Below are positions 1-8,717 of a DNA stretch of 64,000 bases, one piece after another. A program made the position numbers and the translations under genes. The stretch spans positions 1 through 64,000 of the forward strand of contig JAPWJX010000001.1 of NCBI GenBank assembly GCA_028283855.1, read 5' to 3'. The stretch is from Verrucomicrobium sp. GTDB lineage: Bacteria; Verrucomicrobiota; Verrucomicrobiia; Methylacidiphilales; GAS474. The notes under the pieces are model-generated. The model ran no database searches. It worked only from the letters and a program-made list of their open reading frames with translations, and was not told where the DNA came from. Numbering within the stretch: the stretch's first letter is position 1; every line of letters starts with the position of its first letter.

Positions 1-1371
1 AAGATCGTCAACGTCCAGGTCCCGTTTGAGGGGAAGCAGTGGACCTTCAAGGCCCTGGCCCAGGTCCAGGAGGACCCGGACCGGGCACGCCGCCAGGCCG
101 CCTGGGAGGCGGTCCGCGCCGCGCGCGCGGGGATCGCGGAAAAGCTGGAAGACCTCTTCGACCAGCAGCTGAAGGTGCGCGACGCGATCGCCAAGGAGGC
201 GGGCTTCGCCAATTACCGGGATTACATCTTCGTCGAAAAGGGCCGCTTCGACTACAAGCCGGAGGATACCCTGGCCTTCCACGAGCAGGTGGAGCGGCAC
301 GTGGTCCCCTTCCTGCGGGAGCTGCAGCGGGAGCGGAAGGAAAAGCTGGGCGTCGAGACGCTCCGCCCGTGGGACACGAAGATCGACGTCCAGGGCGACC
401 AGCCCCTGCGCCCCTTCCAGACTTCCGAGGAGCTCTTCGAGGGGGTGCGGGACATCTTCTCCAAGCTCGACCCGGAGCTGGGGGAACGCTTTGCCGAGAT
501 GAAGAAGACCGGCCTCCTGGACCTGGAGAACCGCCCGGGCAAGGCCCCCGGCGCTTACTCCCAGGTGCTGGCGGAGACGGGCTGGCCCTTCACGTTCATG
601 AGCGCCGTCGGCACCCAGTCTGACGTGACGACGCTGATCCATGAGGGCGGCCACGACCAGCAGGCCATCGCCACGCGCGACCAGCGGCTTTTCTACTACA
701 TGCTCGAGGCGGGCATGTTCATCGAATTCGCGGAGGTCGCCTCCATGGGGATGGAGCAGCTGGCCGTCCCGCACTTGGACCGTTTCTACGGGCCGGAGGA
801 CGCCCGCCGGGCCAAGCTGAGCATGGTGGAGCGTCCCGTGGAGGTCCTGCCCTGGATCGCGGCGATCGACTCCTTCCAGCAGTGGGCCTACACGAACGTC
901 GACGAGGCCCTCGACCATAAGAAGCGGCGGGAAAAGTGGGGCGAGCTGACGGAACGCTTCGGCGGCGGCGAGGACTGGAGCGGCTACGAGGACCGGCGCA
1001 CCGGCCTGTGGCTCGACCAGCCGCACGTCTTCGTCCACCCCCTCTACTACGTCGAATACGCCTACGCGCAGGACGGCGCGCTCCAGATTTTGCAGAACTC
1101 CCTGAAGGACCCGGAGAAGGCGGTGCGCGATTACCGCGCGGGGATCGCCCTGGGCAGCTCCAAGCCGCTGCCGGAGCTTTTCGAGGCGACGGGCATCCGC
1201 TTCGACAAGCGCGGGGAGATGCTGGAATCGATCATGGGCAGCCTGCGGGAGGCGCGTGTCGCGATGCTGCCCCAGGCCGCGCCGCGCAAGGAGCTGGGCG
1301 GCCTCGACTTCCAGCGCAGCGCCGTCGCCGCGCCGATCGAGACGCCGCAGCGGAAGCTGGACAAGGTTTAG
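1..1371 (+). CDS. M3 family zinc metallopeptidase (oligoendopeptidase-like), 5' end missing
   Basis: The reading frame is open from the first base, so the start codon lies outside the window; 456 residues are visible. A zinc-binding HEGGH motif is at window residues 214-218, followed about 25 residues later by an acidic segment (EFAEVASM) that fits the third zinc ligand of the M3 thimet/oligoendopeptidase fold. Aromatic-rich C-terminal sequence (HPLYYVEYAYAQ) is also typical of M3 substrate-binding regions. Known family role: cytoplasmic hydrolysis of short peptides. No signal peptide can be assessed because the N-terminus is missing. The gene converges with the downstream reverse-strand gene, with 3 bases between stop codons. 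The family call is firm; the exact substrate is unknown. Confidence 0.88.
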   Translation, partial: KIVNVQVPFEGKQWTFKALAQVQEDPDRARRQAAWEAVRAARAGIAEKLEDLFDQQLKVRDAIAKEAGFANYRDYIFVEKGRFDYKPEDTLAFHEQVERHVVPFLRELQRERKEKLGVETLRPWDTKIDVQGDQPLRPFQTSEELFEGVRDIFSKLDPELGERFAEMKKTGLLDLENRPGKAPGAYSQVLAETGWPFTFMSAVGTQSDVTTLIHEGGHDQQAIATRDQRLFYYMLEAGMFIEFAEVASMGMEQLAVPHLDRFYGPEDARRAKLSMVERPVEVLPWIAAIDSFQQWAYTNVDEALDHKKRREKWGELTERFGGGEDWSGYEDRRTGLWLDQPHVFVHPLYYVEYAYAQDGALQILQNSLKDPEKAVRDYRAGIALGSSKPLPELFEATGIRFDKRGEMLESIMGSLREARVAMLPQAAPRKELGGLDFQRSAVAAPIETPQRKLDKV

Positions 1372-1374
1372 GGC

Positions 1375-1911
1375 CTAGGGTTTGACGAGGTGGCGCTCGA
1401 TGTGGGCGCGGGAAACCTCGACATACTTCTCCGCCCACTGGCGGAGCCCGGCGCGTTCTTCCGCCGTCAGCGGGCGGACGACCTTGGCGGGCGCACCCAG
1501 GACCATCGACCCTTCCGGGATGACGGTGCCCTGGGTGACCAGGGCGTGGGCGCCGACGATCGACTGGCGGCCGATCACCGCCCCGTCCAGGACGGTGGCG
1601 TGCATGCCGATGAGGCACTCGTCCTCCACCGTGCAGGCGTGGACCACGGCGGCGTGGCCCACGGTCACGTAATTGCCGATTTTCACCCCGTAGTCGTCGG
1701 CCAGGTGGACGATGGCGCCGTCCTGGATGTTGGAACCCTCGCCGATCTCGATGGAGTTGATGTCGCCGCGCAGGACGGCGGAGGGCCAGACGCTGGCACG
1801 GGGGCCGATCGTCACGTCGCCGATGAGCGTGGCCCCGGGGGCGACGTAGGCGGAGAGGTCGACGCGGGGAATGCGGGTCAGGTATTTGTTCAGCCGCTCG
1901 GAAAGGGTCAT
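1375..1911 (-). CDS. gamma-carbonic-anhydrase-like hexapeptide-repeat protein
   Basis: A 178-residue protein built of left-handed beta-helix hexapeptide repeats. The three histidines that bind metal in gamma carbonic anhydrases appear in their usual contexts (AIVH, VTVGHAAVVHAC), followed by GMHATVLDGA and the closing LGAPAKVVRPL. The open frame runs back into mutS, but the ATG at 1911 is chosen because it lies 8 bases after the mutS stop and gives a normal family length. Family members include YrdA, PaaY and CaiE homologues; many have weak or no carbonic anhydrase activity, so hydration of CO2 is only possible. It is probably co-transcribed with mutS. Confidence 0.88.
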   Translation of the reverse strand: MTLSERLNKYLTRIPRVDLSAYVAPGATLIGDVTIGPRASVWPSAVLRGDINSIEIGEGSNIQDGAIVHLADDYGVKIGNYVTVGHAAVVHACTVEDECLIGMHATVLDGAVIGRQSIVGAHALVTQGTVIPEGSMVLGAPAKVVRPLTAEERAGLRQWAEKYVEVSRAHIERHLVKP

Positions 1912-1919
1912 GGGCGCGC

Positions 1920-4445
1920 TCAGGAAACTTCTTCCTGCTTGAAAAGGTCGGCCTGGGCCCAGGCCTTCATGGCCTTTTTGGAGGAGGGGCCGCGGCGGGA
2001 AGGGGAGATGGAGGTGGGAACCGGCTGGCTCAGGCGGGGGCGGCCGCTGGAGTCGAGCTGTTCCTCCTCCAGGACGCGCAGGACTTCCTTGGCCCGTTCC
2101 ACGACTTCCTGGGGCAGGCCGGCCAGGCGGGCCACCTGGATGCCGTAGCTCTTGTCGGCGCCGCCGGGGACGATCTTCCGCAGGAAGATGACCTGGTCGT
2201 TCCACTCGCGGACGGCCACGCTGGCGTTCTTCACGGCGGCGCGGCCGCCGGCCAGCTCCGTCAGCTCGTGGTAGTGGGTGGCGAAGAGGGTGAGGGCGCG
2301 CGCCTTGTCGTGCAGGTATTCGGCCACCGCCCAGGCGATGGAGAGGCCGTCGAAGGTGCTGGTGCCGCGCCCGATCTCGTCAAGGATGACCAGGCTGTGC
2401 GCGGTGGCGTGGTGGAGGATGTTGGCCGTCTCGCTCATCTCCACCATGAAGGTGCTCTGGCCGCGGGAGAGGTCGTCGCTGGCGCCGATGCGGGTGAAGA
2501 TGCGGTCCAGGACGCCGATGCGGGCGCTCTTGGCCGGGACGAAGCAGCCCAGGTGCGCCATGAGGGCGATGAGGGCGGTCTGCCGCAGGTAGGTGCTCTT
2601 GCCCGCCATGTTGGGGCCGGTGAGGATGAGCAGGCGGTTGCCGTGGGGTTCCAGGTGGGTGTCGTTGGGGATGAAGCGCTCGCCCAAAAGGAGCTGCTCC
2701 AAAACGGGGTGGCGGCCTTCCTTGATCTCCACCTCGACGCCGTCGGTCAGTTCCGGGCGGACGTAGTCCTGCTCCTGGGCCAGGGCGCCCCAGCCGGCCA
2801 GGACGTCGATCTCCGCCAGGGCGCGCGCGGCGGCCTGGATGGCCTCCAGCCGCTCGACGGCGGCGGCGCGCAGGGACTGGAAGATCTCGTATTCCAGCTG
2901 CCGGGAGCGTTCCTCCGCGCCCAGGATCTTCCCTTCCATTTCCTTCAGCTCCGGGGTGATGAAGCGCTCGGCGTTGGCCAGGGTCTGCTTGCGCGTGTAG
3001 TCGGCGGGGACGTTGGCGGCCTGGGACTGGGGAACCTCCAGGTAGTAGCCAAAGACCTGGTTGAAGCGGATTTTGAGGGACTTGATGCCGGTCCGCTCCT
3101 GCTCCCGCTGCTGGAGCTGTGCCAGCCAGGCCTTCCCCTCCGTGCCGGCGGCGCGCAGGGTGTCGAGTTCCGCGTGATACCCGTTGCGGACCAGGCCGCC
3201 TTCCTTGAGGGCCAGGGGCGGCTCGTCGACGAGGGCTTTTTCGAAGAGGGCGACGAGTTCCGGCTGCGGGACGATCTCCGCGGAGAGCTGCTCGACGCGC
3301 GGGGCGGGGACTTCCGTGAGGGTTTCCAGGATGGCGGGGAGGCGGGAGAGGGAGACCTTCAGCCCGGCCAGGTCGCGCGCGTTGCCGGAGCCCTGGCAGA
3401 GGCGGCCGATGAGGCGCTCCAGGTCGCGCACCTCGCGCAGCTGGGCGCGCAGGGCCTCGCGGGGGCGCTCCTCCTCCTTCCAGTAGCCGACGGCGGCCAG
3501 GCGCTGGGTGAGGGCGGCGCGGTCCCGCAGGGGGTGCAGGACCCAGCGGCGCAAGAGGCGGCCCCCGGCGGAGGTGGCGGTACGGTCGATGGCGGAAAGG
3601 AGGCAGGCCTTCGACTCGGCCCCGCCGCGCGCGGGTTCCAGGAGGTCGAGGTTCCGCTGGGTGATGGGGTCGACGGTGACGCACTCCTGCCGCTGGAAGG
3701 TGGCCAGGCGGCGGACGTGGGAGAGGTCGCGCCGCAGCTCCTGGGAGAGGTAGTGGAGGAGGCCGCCCGCCGCGCTGACCGCGCCGGGCAGGGCGGTGAG
3801 GCCGAAGCCGTCCAGGGAGTGAATGTGGAAGTGGTCGCGCAGGGCGGCGGCGGCGGTCGCCTCCTCGAAGGGCCAGCCCTCGTGCCGGACCAGGAGACGC
3901 CCTTCTTCCGAGGGCCAGGGGACGTCGGCGGGCATGACCACCTCGGACGGGTCGAGGCGCTGGAACCATTCCCGCGCCTCGTCGGCGTCGGCGGCCTCGC
4001 CCGCCTGGAACTCGCCCGTGCTCAGGTCCAGGCAGGCCAGGCCGTAGCGGCTCTTGCCGATCTGGACCAGGGAGGCGCAGAAGTTGTTCCGCTTGGCGGA
4101 GAGGACGGTGCCGTCCAGCACGCTGCCGGGGCTGATGACCTGGACGATCTCCCGCCGGACGAGCTGGCCGGGGCGGGCCGTTTCCGTCTGGTCGCAGAGG
4201 GCGACGCGCTTGCCCGCCTTGATGAGCCGGGCGATGTAGCCCTCCGCCGCCGCGTGGGGCATGCCGCACATGGGGATGCCCTGGCGCTGGGTCAGCGTCA
4301 GGTCGAGCAGTTCGGATCCGGCCTTGGCGTCCTCAAAGAACATCTCGTAGAAGTCCCCCAGGCGGAAGAGGATGAGGGCGTCCTTCGGCGCCTGGCTCTT
4401 CAGCTGCCGGTATTGCTGCATCATGGGGGAGGCCGCTTCGCTCAT
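1920..4445 (-). CDS. mutS: DNA mismatch repair ATPase MutS
   Basis: An 841-residue protein, close to the usual MutS1 length. The N-terminal mismatch-binding domain has the conserved GDFYEMFFEDA, containing the Phe-x-Glu that stacks into the mismatch. The C-terminal ATPase has Walker A GPNMAGKSTYLRQ near residue 608, then DDLSRGQSTFMVEM, Walker B VILDEIGRGTSTFDG and the ATHYHELTEL switch. MutS recognises mismatches and small loops and recruits MutL; no mutL lies in this window. The start ATG faces a divergent gene about 90 bases away. The gamma-carbonic-anhydrase-like gene follows after 8 bases. A large open frame on the opposite strand is a shadow of the GC-rich coding pattern. Confidence 0.98.
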   Translation of the reverse strand: MSEAASPMMQQYRQLKSQAPKDALILFRLGDFYEMFFEDAKAGSELLDLTLTQRQGIPMCGMPHAAAEGYIARLIKAGKRVALCDQTETARPGQLVRREIVQVISPGSVLDGTVLSAKRNNFCASLVQIGKSRYGLACLDLSTGEFQAGEAADADEAREWFQRLDPSEVVMPADVPWPSEEGRLLVRHEGWPFEEATAAAALRDHFHIHSLDGFGLTALPGAVSAAGGLLHYLSQELRRDLSHVRRLATFQRQECVTVDPITQRNLDLLEPARGGAESKACLLSAIDRTATSAGGRLLRRWVLHPLRDRAALTQRLAAVGYWKEEERPREALRAQLREVRDLERLIGRLCQGSGNARDLAGLKVSLSRLPAILETLTEVPAPRVEQLSAEIVPQPELVALFEKALVDEPPLALKEGGLVRNGYHAELDTLRAAGTEGKAWLAQLQQREQERTGIKSLKIRFNQVFGYYLEVPQSQAANVPADYTRKQTLANAERFITPELKEMEGKILGAEERSRQLEYEIFQSLRAAAVERLEAIQAAARALAEIDVLAGWGALAQEQDYVRPELTDGVEVEIKEGRHPVLEQLLLGERFIPNDTHLEPHGNRLLILTGPNMAGKSTYLRQTALIALMAHLGCFVPAKSARIGVLDRIFTRIGASDDLSRGQSTFMVEMSETANILHHATAHSLVILDEIGRGTSTFDGLSIAWAVAEYLHDKARALTLFATHYHELTELAGGRAAVKNASVAVREWNDQVIFLRKIVPGGADKSYGIQVARLAGLPQEVVERAKEVLRVLEEEQLDSSGRPRLSQPVPTSISPSRRGPSSKKAMKAWAQADLFKQEEVS

Positions 4446-4493
4446 CTGGCCATCAGCTTAGGAAGGAAACGGCAAAAGACAATGGTACAGGGC

Positions 4494-4522
4494 TTGCTTA
4501 CCGGCTGGAGGACGGGAAAAAT
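4494..4522 (+). promoter_or_regulatory. possible sigma-70 promoter for the deoxynucleotidase gene
   Basis: TTGCTT (4494-4499) is separated by 17 bases from AAAAAT (4517-4522), in the 92-base gap between mutS and the divergent nucleotidase gene. This is a partial match to the -35/-10 consensus, placed 16 bases before the ATG. No clear ribosome binding site precedes that ATG. Weak evidence from sequence alone. Confidence 0.3.
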
Positions 4523-4537
4523 CAGGCCTTTAAAGAC

Positions 4538-5068
4538 ATGCGCCAACGTATTGCGATCGACATGGACGAAGTGGTGGCAGACGCCCTTTCCCGCCACATC
4601 TCCCTCTATAACGCCGAGTTCAAAACCGCCTTCAATCCCGCCGATCTCAAGGGCCGGGATCTCCATGAGGCCGTTCCGCAGGCCCACGCCAAGCGGACGA
4701 GCCAATTCCCTCATGAAGAAGGATTTTTCGACGATCTTACGGTTTTCCCCCACTGCCAGGAGGTGATCCGGGAGCTGCAGGAGAAGTATGAGATCTTCTT
4801 CGCCAGCGCGGCGATGGAGTTCCGCCACTCCCTGGTGCCGAAGCACCAGTGGCTCCACGAGCACTTCCCCTTCGTCCCCTGGACCCACCACGTCTTCTGC
4901 GGGGACAAGAGCATCATCAACGCCGACTACCTGATCGACGACCGGGTGAAGAATTTCACCGGCTTCCGCGGGGAGGGGATCCTCTTCACCGCGCCCCACA
5001 ACGAGGGGATCACCGGCTACCGCCGCGCGAACGACTGGCTGGAGGTGCGGCAGCTCTTCCTCGGCTGA
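4538..5068 (+). CDS. 5'(3')-deoxyribonucleotidase family HAD phosphatase
   Basis: A 176-residue protein of the NT5C type (HAD superfamily). The catalytic motif I DMDEVVAD is at residues 8-15, motif II-like FFASAAM is near residue 85, and the acidic [10 protein letters not shown] near residue 132 fits motif IV. The length is normal for bacterial 5'(3')-deoxyribonucleotidases, which dephosphorylate nucleoside monophosphates such as dUMP and dTMP. thyA starts 5 bases after its stop, so the two probably form an operon. This fits control of pyrimidine deoxynucleotide pools, though the true substrate is unproven. The gene diverges from mutS. Confidence 0.85.
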   Translation: MRQRIAIDMDEVVADALSRHISLYNAEFKTAFNPADLKGRDLHEAVPQAHAKRTSQFPHEEGFFDDLTVFPHCQEVIRELQEKYEIFFASAAMEFRHSLVPKHQWLHEHFPFVPWTHHVFCGDKSIINADYLIDDRVKNFTGFRGEGILFTAPHNEGITGYRRANDWLEVRQLFLG

Positions 5069-5073
5069 CATCC

Positions 5074-5868
5074 ATGCAAAATTACCACGACCTCCTCCGC
5101 CTCCTCCTGGAAAAGGGCAAGTTCAAGCCCGACCGGACCGGCACCGGCACCTACTCCCTCTTCGGCGCGCAGATGCGTTTCGACCTGGAGGAGGGGTTTC
5201 CGCTCCTGACGACGAAGAAGGTCCACCTCCGCTCCATCATCCACGAGCTGCTCTGGTTCCTGCGCGGGGAGACGAACGTGGCCTCCCTGCACGAGGCGGG
5301 CGTCACCATCTGGGACGAGTGGGCCGACGAGGCGGGCAACCTGGGCCGTATCTACGGCGCGCAGTGGTGCGATTGGCGGACGCCGGACGGCGGCTCCATC
5401 AACCAGATCCAGTGGGTCGTCGACGAGATCCGGCGCAATCCCACCAGCCGCCGCCTGATCGTCAGCGCGTGGAACCCGGGGGAGATCCAGCAGATGGCGC
5501 TGCCTCCCTGCCACGCTTTCTTCCAGTTCTATGTTTTGGACGGCCGCCTGAGCTGCCAGCTCTACCAGCGCAGCGCCGACTTCTTCCTGGGGGTGCCCTT
5601 CAACATCGCCTCCTACGCGCTGCTGACCATGATGATGGCGCAGGTCTGCGGGCTGAAAGCGGGGGAATTCATCCACACCTTCGGCGACTTCCACCTCTAC
5701 GCCAACCACGTCGAGCAGGCCAAGCTGCTCCTCTCCCGCGAGCCGCGCCCGCTCCCGCGCATGAGGATCAATCCCGAGGTAAAGACGATCGACGGCTTCA
5801 AGTACGAGGACTTTACCCTGGAAGGCTACGATCCCCACCCGGCGATCAAGGCGCCGGTGGCGGTTTAG
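5074..5868 (+). CDS. thyA: thymidylate synthase ThyA
   Basis: The open frame extends upstream, but the ATG at 5074 gives exactly 264 residues, the length of the E. coli enzyme. It also sits 5 bases after the nucleotidase stop. Conserved landmarks: [12 protein letters not shown] at the N-terminus, [10 protein letters not shown], the catalytic cysteine in [13 protein letters not shown], the dUMP-binding [19 protein letters not shown], and the C-terminal PVAV carboxylate that closes the active site. It makes dTMP from dUMP with methylene-tetrahydrofolate. It overlaps the converging membrane-protein gene by 4 bases. The presence of ThyA implies a folate-dependent route rather than flavin-dependent ThyX. 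Confidence 0.98.
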   Translation: MQNYHDLLRLLLEKGKFKPDRTGTGTYSLFGAQMRFDLEEGFPLLTTKKVHLRSIIHELLWFLRGETNVASLHEAGVTIWDEWADEAGNLGRIYGAQWCDWRTPDGGSINQIQWVVDEIRRNPTSRRLIVSAWNPGEIQQMALPPCHAFFQFYVLDGRLSCQLYQRSADFFLGVPFNIASYALLTMMMAQVCGLKAGEFIHTFGDFHLYANHVEQAKLLLSREPRPLPRMRINPEVKTIDGFKYEDFTLEGYDPHPAIKAPVAV

Positions 5869-6272
5869 AAGGGGTGCAGAGTTTTCCAGCCCACGAAGCC
5901 GAAGGTCACGGCAATGAGCAGGACGGAAATCAGGCTGATCCAGCCTTGATGCCGCAGGTAGTTCTTGGGGATTTCCAATCGGCTTAGCCCGCGAAAATGG
6001 AAGTAGATGCTTACGATACACGCGAGCAGGAAGCACAGGGAGGGGACGATAAATAGAGCGTGTTGATGGCGGTGCATCACGCGCAGCGGAGCCCACACGA
6101 TCAGGACGATGCAAATCCCAAAGGGAATGATCTGCATCCAGCGCAGGCGCGACTGGTAGTCCAAGACCTTCAGCCGTTCCGCATCAGGCAGAGTGGCCAA
6201 TGCCCGCTGCCGCCAATAAGCCAGGCCTAAAATGGCGGCGAAATAAGGCAGCCAGAAATAGAGCGAGTTCAT
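5865..6272 (-). CDS. small multi-pass membrane protein of unknown function
   Basis: A 135-residue protein with about four hydrophobic segments: residues 5-20, 45-65, 72-92 and 110-130. An aromatic N-terminus ([11 protein letters not shown]) precedes the first. I do not recognise a family. Its base composition is visibly less GC-rich than neighbouring genes, with codons such as TTA, TAT and ATT used more often. This may mean relaxed selection or recent acquisition. It overlaps the thyA stop by 4 bases in convergent orientation and follows the TPR gene by 9 bases on the same strand, so those two may be co-transcribed. Confidence 0.7.
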   Translation of the reverse strand: MNSLYFWLPYFAAILGLAYWRQRALATLPDAERLKVLDYQSRLRWMQIIPFGICIVLIVWAPLRVMHRHQHALFIVPSLCFLLACIVSIYFHFRGLSRLEIPKNYLRHQGWISLISVLLIAVTFGFVGWKTLHPF

Positions 6273-6281
6273 GGTGCGGCG

Positions 6282-6605
6282 CTAAAGGCTCGCGTCCTCC
6301 GTCTCGAGGACGGAGAGGGCCTGGCGGATCTCCGCCTCCGGGCCTTCGTGCTTTTGCAGGACGGCCAGGGGGAGCGCGTATTGGTAATACTGCTTGGCCA
6401 GGTTGGTGTTGTTCCGGCGCAGGGCGCACTGGGCCAGCAGCATGGCGGCGACCATCCAGTCGTTCTTCCGCTCCAGGGCGATGCGGAGGTGGATCTCCGC
6501 CTCCTCAAAGCGGTTCTCGTCGAAGAGGGCCTTGCCCAGGCTGAAGTGGAGCAGCTCGTTGTCGGGCTGGGCCTCGAGCAGGGCCTGGTAACGGGTGGAG
6601 GACAC
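6282..6605 (-). CDS. small TPR-repeat protein
   Basis: A 107-residue protein made almost entirely of tetratricopeptide-like helices. ELLHFSLGKALFDENRFEEA and the following helix form one clear repeat, and MVAAMLLAQCALRRNNTNLA forms a second. There is no signal peptide or membrane segment, so it is probably cytoplasmic. TPR units mediate protein contacts; the partner is unknown. It diverges from the FAD oxidoreductase gene with 44 bases between starts and precedes the small membrane-protein gene. Confidence 0.75.
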   Translation of the reverse strand: MSSTRYQALLEAQPDNELLHFSLGKALFDENRFEEAEIHLRIALERKNDWMVAAMLLAQCALRRNNTNLAKQYYQYALPLAVLQKHEGPEAEIRQALSVLETEDASL

Positions 6606-6649
6606 CTTCTTCTCATAGCCGAGACGGCCGCCTTGTGCAATATGGGGCC

Positions 6650-8209
6650 ATGTTCGACGTTGCCGTCATCGGCGCGGGGCACAACGGCCTCGTCGCCGCC
6701 TGCTACCTGGCCAAGGCGGGCCTGAAGGTGGCCGTCCTGGAGCGGCGGCCCGTCGTCGGCGGGGCGGTCTGCACCCAGGACGACCTGATCCCGGGCTACC
6801 GGATCGATGTGGGCTCCTCCGTCCACATCATGATTCACCTGACGCCCATCGCGCGGGACCTGGAACTGCACCGCTTCGGCCTCGAATACATCGAGATGGA
6901 CCCCTGGGCCTACCACCCGGTGCCGGGCCGGGGCGGCATCTCCTTTTACCGGGACGTCGAAAAGACCTGCGCGAGCATCGCCGCCTTTTCCCAAAAGGAC
7001 GCGGAGAGCTACCGCCGCTTTTGCGAGGTCTGGGGGGAGCTGAATGAGGGGATCTTCGAGACCTTCCTCCAGCCGCCGACGCCGGGCCGGATCTTCGGCA
7101 CGATTTTCAAGCGCAACCTCCTGCGCCCCCGCTCGCGCAAGCTCTGGTCCTCCCTGGACCTTTCCCGCCAGCTCATGGCCCCCTACGGGCAGGTTTTGGA
7201 GGAGTGGTTCGAGGACCCGCACGTCCGCGCCGCGCTGGGCTGGCTTTCCGCCCAGTCCGGCCCGCCGCCGGGGGAGGTGGCCAGCGGCGACATGCTGGGC
7301 TGGAACGCGATGATCCACAAAAGCGGGGCGAAGCGGGCCAAGGGCGGCAGCGGCATGCTGACCCAGGCCCTGGCCGCGCGGCTGCGGGAGGACGGCGGGG
7401 AGATCCTGACCTCCGCCCCCGTCTCCGCCCTGGCGCGGGAGGCGGGCGGCTGGCGGGTGGAGCACGCGGGCGGGGCCCTGCGGGCCAAGGCCGTCGTCGG
7501 CGCCTGCCACGTGCAGACCCTGTTCTCCCTGGTCGCGGAGACGCCGGAGGAGCTGCGCCGCCGCGTGGGCCGCATCCGCGTGGGGAACGGTTTCGGCATG
7601 ATCGTCCGGCACGCGGTGGAGGAACTGCCGCAATACGATGAGGCGCCCGGTCCCCAGCCCCACCACGCGGCGATGCAGCTCCTCTGCCCCTCCCTGGACT
7701 ACCTGGACGCGGGTTACCGGGACTTCGCCGCCGGGCGCCCGCCGGAGAACCCCTCCGTGGTGGCGATGACCTTCACCGCCATCGATCCCACCCTGGCCCC
7801 GCCGGGGAAGCACCTCCTCTACACCTGGGGCCAATACCATCCCTACCAGCTCCGTAACGGGGAGGATTGGGACGCCATCGCGGAGCGGGAGGCGGACAAG
7901 CTCTACGAGGTCGTCTGCCGCCACGCGCCGAACATGCGGGGGAAGATGTTGGCGCGGCACATCCAGACGCCGTTGGAATTGGAACGGACGCTCGGCCTCC
8001 TGCGGGGGAACGTCATGCACACGGAGATGAGCCTGGACCAGATGTTCTTCTTCCGCCCGCTGCCGGAGCTTTCCGCCTACAAGACGCCGCTGCCCGGCCT
8101 CTATTTGACCGGGGCCAGCACCCATCCGGGGGGAGGCGTTTTCGGCGCCAGCGGGCACAACACGGCGCGGGTCCTCCTCAAGGACTGGCGGCGGCTCAAA
8201 AAGGCGTGA
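6650..8209 (+). CDS. PYROXD2 / phytoene-desaturase-like FAD oxidoreductase
   Basis: A 519-residue flavoprotein. The dinucleotide-binding motif IGAGHNG is at residues 7-13, followed by LAKAGLKVAVLERRPVVGGA. The C-terminal FAD contact PLPGLYLTGASTHPGGGVFG matches the carotenoid desaturase/isomerase and PYROXD2 family. An in-frame GTG lies 15 bases upstream; ATG 6650 is preferred because the Rossmann strand begins at once. The family includes CrtI/CrtN-like desaturases, but PYROXD2-type proteins often have no known substrate. It is followed by an ACT-domain gene and a lycopene-cyclase-domain gene on the same strand, so a carotenoid-related substrate is an attractive inference. Confidence 0.88.
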   Translation: MFDVAVIGAGHNGLVAACYLAKAGLKVAVLERRPVVGGAVCTQDDLIPGYRIDVGSSVHIMIHLTPIARDLELHRFGLEYIEMDPWAYHPVPGRGGISFYRDVEKTCASIAAFSQKDAESYRRFCEVWGELNEGIFETFLQPPTPGRIFGTIFKRNLLRPRSRKLWSSLDLSRQLMAPYGQVLEEWFEDPHVRAALGWLSAQSGPPPGEVASGDMLGWNAMIHKSGAKRAKGGSGMLTQALAARLREDGGEILTSAPVSALAREAGGWRVEHAGGALRAKAVVGACHVQTLFSLVAETPEELRRRVGRIRVGNGFGMIVRHAVEELPQYDEAPGPQPHHAAMQLLCPSLDYLDAGYRDFAAGRPPENPSVVAMTFTAIDPTLAPPGKHLLYTWGQYHPYQLRNGEDWDAIAEREADKLYEVVCRHAPNMRGKMLARHIQTPLELERTLGLLRGNVMHTEMSLDQMFFFRPLPELSAYKTPLPGLYLTGASTHPGGGVFGASGHNTARVLLKDWRRLKKA

Positions 8210-8240
8210 CAAGCCCGCTTCCTTCGCCATCTTATCCGCC

Positions 8241-8702
8241 GTGGCCATTGAGACTGAACAAGATCTGCACGACAGCGCGATCCGCCAATTCTCCGTTTTC
8301 ATGGAGAACAAGGCGGGGCGGCTCCTCGACCTCGTCAAACTCCTGGGCGAAAGCCAGGTCCATATCGTCGCGCTGACGATCTTGGACAGCATCGACGCCT
8401 CCATCGTCCGCCTCGTCGTCGACGATCCGGCCCGCGCCCGCGGCGTGCTGCTGGAACACGCCATCGCCTTCACGGAATCGTCCCTCGTCGTCGTCGAGCT
8501 GCCCAGCAGCGCCGAGGACCTGGGCAGCGTCCTCTCCGCCCTCCTCCAGGCGGAGTGCAACATCTACTTCAGCTACTCCTTCCTGACCCGCCCGCGCGGC
8601 AAGGCGGCCCTGGCCTTCCACGTCGACGACGACGACGTGGCCAAGAGCGTCCTGGCCCAGAACCACTTCAAGATCCTCACCCAGCGGGACATTAGCCGCT
8701 AA
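8241..8702 (+). CDS. tandem ACT-domain protein
   Basis: A 153-residue protein (GTG start) consisting of two ACT-like ligand-binding units, about residues 14-78 and 84-150, and no catalytic domain. The first begins IRQFSVFMENKAGRLLDLVK, a typical ACT opening with the ligand-binding loop, and the second contains LLQAECNIYFSYSFL. Double-ACT proteins of this kind are often encoded next to acetate-CoA ligase or amino-acid genes and are thought to sense amino acids. Here the neighbours are a PYROXD2-like oxidoreductase (31 bases upstream) and a lycopene-cyclase-domain gene (15 bases downstream). The ligand is unknown. Confidence 0.85.
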   Translation: MAIETEQDLHDSAIRQFSVFMENKAGRLLDLVKLLGESQVHIVALTILDSIDASIVRLVVDDPARARGVLLEHAIAFTESSLVVVELPSSAEDLGSVLSALLQAECNIYFSYSFLTRPRGKAALAFHVDDDDVAKSVLAQNHFKILTQRDISR

Positions 8703-8717
8703 GGTGGATAGGTCCTC

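Noticed and set aside
2268-4766. 832-residue open frame opposite mutS
   Set aside because: It is a Gly/Ala/Val-rich mirror of strongly conserved MutS sequence, caused by GC-rich third positions. No motif was seen in it.
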